Position numbers and translations under genes: made by a program. The notes beneath the pieces were generated by a model, which was given only the letters and a program-made list of their open reading frames with translations, made no database searches and was not told the DNA's origin. This document shows, piece by piece, positions 62,118 to 64,000 of a DNA stretch of 64,000 bases. The stretch is from positions 1,268,903 to 1,332,902 of the forward strand of contig NC_021487.1 in the NCBI RefSeq assembly GCF_000427095.1. Direction: 5' to 3'. Source of the stretch: Chthonomonas calidirosea T49 (GTDB taxonomy: Bacteria > Armatimonadota > Chthonomonadetes > Chthonomonadales > Chthonomonadaceae). How positions within the stretch are numbered: the stretch's first letter is position 1; each line of letters starts with the position of its first letter.

Positions 62118-64000
62118 AACTCGTTAAACGTTGTGCCATGTCCTATCGCCTGCTCTCTTTTTTCAAGAGCCTTAGCTCTCTTGCTGCCCTGCTCTTCACG
62201 CAGCGACTGCTCTACGCGCAGATCGCGCCGGGCGGGCTTACCTCACCTCCGTCCCCTGCCAATCTGCCTTCCTTTGTTCTGCCCACAGTGCTGCGTTGGA
62301 ACCTGCCTAACGGGCTGCATGTGGCATTCGCACCTGACCATCGGCAACCGGCTCTCTGGGTAGACCTTGCGGTGCCGGCCGGCTCGGTCTATGATCCTCC
62401 ACAGAAGGTAGGTTTGGCAGCGATGACGGTGCGCCTGCTGGATAAAGGCACTCAACACCGCACAGCAGCCCAAATCGCCCAACAGATTGACCAGCTTGGC
62501 GCCACGTTCTCCACCACCGTAGGGCGTGACTATCTGTTTCTTAGCCTGCAAGGACTTAGCGATGACGCGCGTTCCCTTTTCGATCTGCTCTCCGATGTGG
62601 CGCTGCATCCCCAGTTTCCCCCGTCGGAGGTGGCAAAAGAGCGAACCCAGCTCGTAAACGAGATCGCAGCCGAACTCTCCGATGCCTCCACCCTCGCTAC
62701 CGCAGCGCTGGACCGCCTTGTTTACGGTGCCCATCCCTATGGAGACTACCCAAAAGGCACCCCGGAGACACTCAAAGCCATTCGTCCTGACGACCTCAAA
62801 CAGTTTCATCAAACGCATTTTGTGCCCAACGGTTCCACGCTGTTTATTGTGGGAGATCTCCCCGTGGCTCTGGCACACAAGCTCGCACAAACCTACTTTG
62901 GCAGCTGGCCACCCAGCCAACAGGCTGCAGAGGCGCCCCCCGCCCCAGAATCCTATACCCACAGCTCTTTCGTTGTGATCCATCGCCCAGATGCTGCACA
63001 GACGGCCATCAGCATTGGGGTGCTTACGTCGGGCTACACGGCTCCGAACCGTATCGCTGCCGATGTGGCGGCCAGCGTGCTTGGTGGAGGTGAGTTTAAT
63101 TCGCGATTAAACCGTGCCATTCGTGAGCAGCGCGGCCTTGCCTACTATGCCTACTGCCGCATTACACGCCATCGGTATGCCGGATCCCTGGAGGCTGTAA
63201 CGCTCACCAAAACCGCCTCCACCGGCGAGGTCGTACGCCTTGCACTCGACCTGATTCGAGGCATTGGGCAACAACCTATTCCTGCAAAAGAGTTGAAGGA
63301 GAGCCAGCGTTACCTGATCGGCTCGTTTTTCATTCGAAGTGCTACCCCACGAGGTTTTCTCACAGCCCTTGAACCGGCTCTCTTGTACGGCCAAGGCCCC
63401 CAAGAGCTGGCCGATTATGCCTCACAGGTGCAAGCCGTTACACCCCAACAGGCGGAGGAGGCTATGGCACACTTGCCGCTCGCCCATCCTATCGTCGTAT
63501 TGGTAGGGAACGCACCCGCAATCGTTCCTCAGATCCGCTCGCTTGGCTCCGTAGCGGTGATTCCGGAAAACCAGGTAGACCTGCTCTCCCCAACGCTTCA
63601 AAGTGCCGTTGCCTCCGACACAACGCCCTCCTCTCGTGCCGAGGCGAAGGCTCTTTTCCAAGAGGTGTGGCAAGCCCATGGGGGCGATGCGCTCAAATCG
63701 CTTCAAACCTTGCAGTTAAAGGGCAAGGGAAGCTTCTCTCCTCCAGGGCTCGCGACAAATAACCCCCTGCCGATCTCGTCCTTCACTTTCACTTTTCAAG
63801 CACCCGACCGCATGCGCATGGACCTGCAAACCGATTTTGGCCCGGTCTCCATCGGAGTGCCCGGCGATGCGACTCCCTGGTTCTCTTTGGGAGTTCCGCA
63901 GGATGCGCCCGCCATTGTTGTGCAGATCGCCTCAGCCACCAATCTACTGCATCTGCTCCTTGCGGCCAAAGAGGGCAAAGAGACCATTCGTTCTGTGCCC
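62114..64000 (+). CDS. M16 peptidase-like subunit without zinc motif, C-terminal domain extra (3' end outside window)
   Basis: The frame from ATG 62114 (ATGA overlap with the previous stop) is open to the right edge, 629 codons. Signal peptide (LLSFFKSLSSLAALLFTQRL, cleavage near LYA-QIA). M16 lobes: VDLAVPAGSVYDPPQKVGLA, then, where the active family has HxxEH, it reads GLAAMTVRLLDKGT, so it is the non-catalytic partner. After about residue 510 a further domain begins with AKALFQEVWQAHGGDALKSL and KGKGSFSPPG; this LolA/DUF4292-like start is known in some M16 partner subunits. It would interact with the catalytic subunit made just before it. Confidence 0.9.
   Translation, partial: MKLVKRCAMSYRLLSFFKSLSSLAALLFTQRLLYAQIAPGGLTSPPSPANLPSFVLPTVLRWNLPNGLHVAFAPDHRQPALWVDLAVPAGSVYDPPQKVGLAAMTVRLLDKGTQHRTAAQIAQQIDQLGATFSTTVGRDYLFLSLQGLSDDARSLFDLLSDVALHPQFPPSEVAKERTQLVNEIAAELSDASTLATAALDRLVYGAHPYGDYPKGTPETLKAIRPDDLKQFHQTHFVPNGSTLFIVGDLPVALAHKLAQTYFGSWPPSQQAAEAPPAPESYTHSSFVVIHRPDAAQTAISIGVLTSGYTAPNRIAADVAASVLGGGEFNSRLNRAIREQRGLAYYAYCRITRHRYAGSLEAVTLTKTASTGEVVRLALDLIRGIGQQPIPAKELKESQRYLIGSFFIRSATPRGFLTALEPALLYGQGPQELADYASQVQAVTPQQAEEAMAHLPLAHPIVVLVGNAPAIVPQIRSLGSVAVIPENQVDLLSPTLQSAVASDTTPSSRAEAKALFQEVWQAHGGDALKSLQTLQLKGKGSFSPPGLATNNPLPISSFTFTFQAPDRMRMDLQTDFGPVSIGVPGDATPWFSLGVPQDAPAIVVQIASATNLLHLLLAAKEGKETIRSVP

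Noticed and set aside
1-64000. CRISPR array, prophage or intact insertion sequence
   Set aside because: No regularly spaced repeats, phage structural genes or complete transposase were seen.

Overview
The window reads as chromosomal DNA of a moderately GC-rich, diderm bacterium. It encodes TolC-type and beta-barrel-like outer-membrane proteins, many Sec signal peptides and lipoboxes. A short-signature pseudopilin with a C-terminal H-x9-DG motif, several phytanoyl-CoA dioxygenase paralogs, a DUF1559-like/GntR-LacI regulator cluster, a beta-galactosidase-like protein and a glycolipid-type glycosyltransferase together suggest Armatimonadota (Chthonomonas-like). That assignment is an inference from gene content, not a database match. 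Genes are dense, on both strands, in short operons of unrelated housekeeping functions; many starts are GTG or TTG behind a clear Shine-Dalgarno.

Layout: 1-3.5 kb, PP2C phosphatase end and a membrane Ser/Thr kinase, then an exported barrel-like protein. 3.5-9.1 kb, purA and a long structured leader driving an 1113-aa glycoside-hydrolase-like protein with Arg-rich tails. 9.1-11.2 kb, two tandem LolA/DUF2092-like exported proteins, the second fused to a TlpA-type thioredoxin. 11.3-14.2 kb, nucleotidyltransferase, MFS transporter and cdsA. 14.4-17.8 kb, heme-motif glutathione peroxidase, DUF2227, ECF sigma factor, PhyH enzyme. 18.1-21.6 kb, barrel protein, threonine aldolase, two small membrane proteins, Rieske ferredoxin. 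21.6-26.8 kb (minus), giant TPR protein, RbsA-like ATPase, small pilin-like protein. 27-29.6 kb, frameshifted GntR-LacI regulator, pseudopilin and lipoprotein. 29.7-30 kb, tRNA-Leu(UAG) and tRNA-Gly(GCC). 30-36.7 kb, second PhyH, FAD oxidoreductase, an IMPase/EamA/glycosyltransferase operon, a GAF histidine kinase with an internal -1 frameshift, and a Crp/Fnr regulator.

36.7-43 kb holds a TnpB-like remnant, the minus-strand rng/renalase-like/ruvB operon, an ORF-deleted group II intron with well-preserved domains V and VI, and directly after it an apparently independent RNA transcript (consensus promoter, multi-hairpin body, terminator) of no class I recognise. 43-48.1 kb: DUF4185-like exported protein, third PhyH, and the minus operon dppA-like/pyrF/tsaE/tsaB. 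48.4-54.1 kb: TolC and HlyD-type adaptor without a pump, then dinB and a Spy-like protein on the minus strand. 54.5-58.6 kb: rpoZ with a long acidic tail, dnaJ, prmA, TPR protein. 58.8-64 kb: a Rad52/annealase-like protein, an ArsR-type regulator fused to a large sensor domain, and two coupled M16 peptidases, the second cut by the window edge.

The best candidates for something undescribed are the structured RNA at about 42560-42914, the hydrolase-like protein with RNase-E-style basic tails and its 330-nt leader, the exact T_TTT_TTC slippery site inside the histidine kinase ATPase domain, and the mutually exclusive hairpins ahead of the ECF sigma gene.
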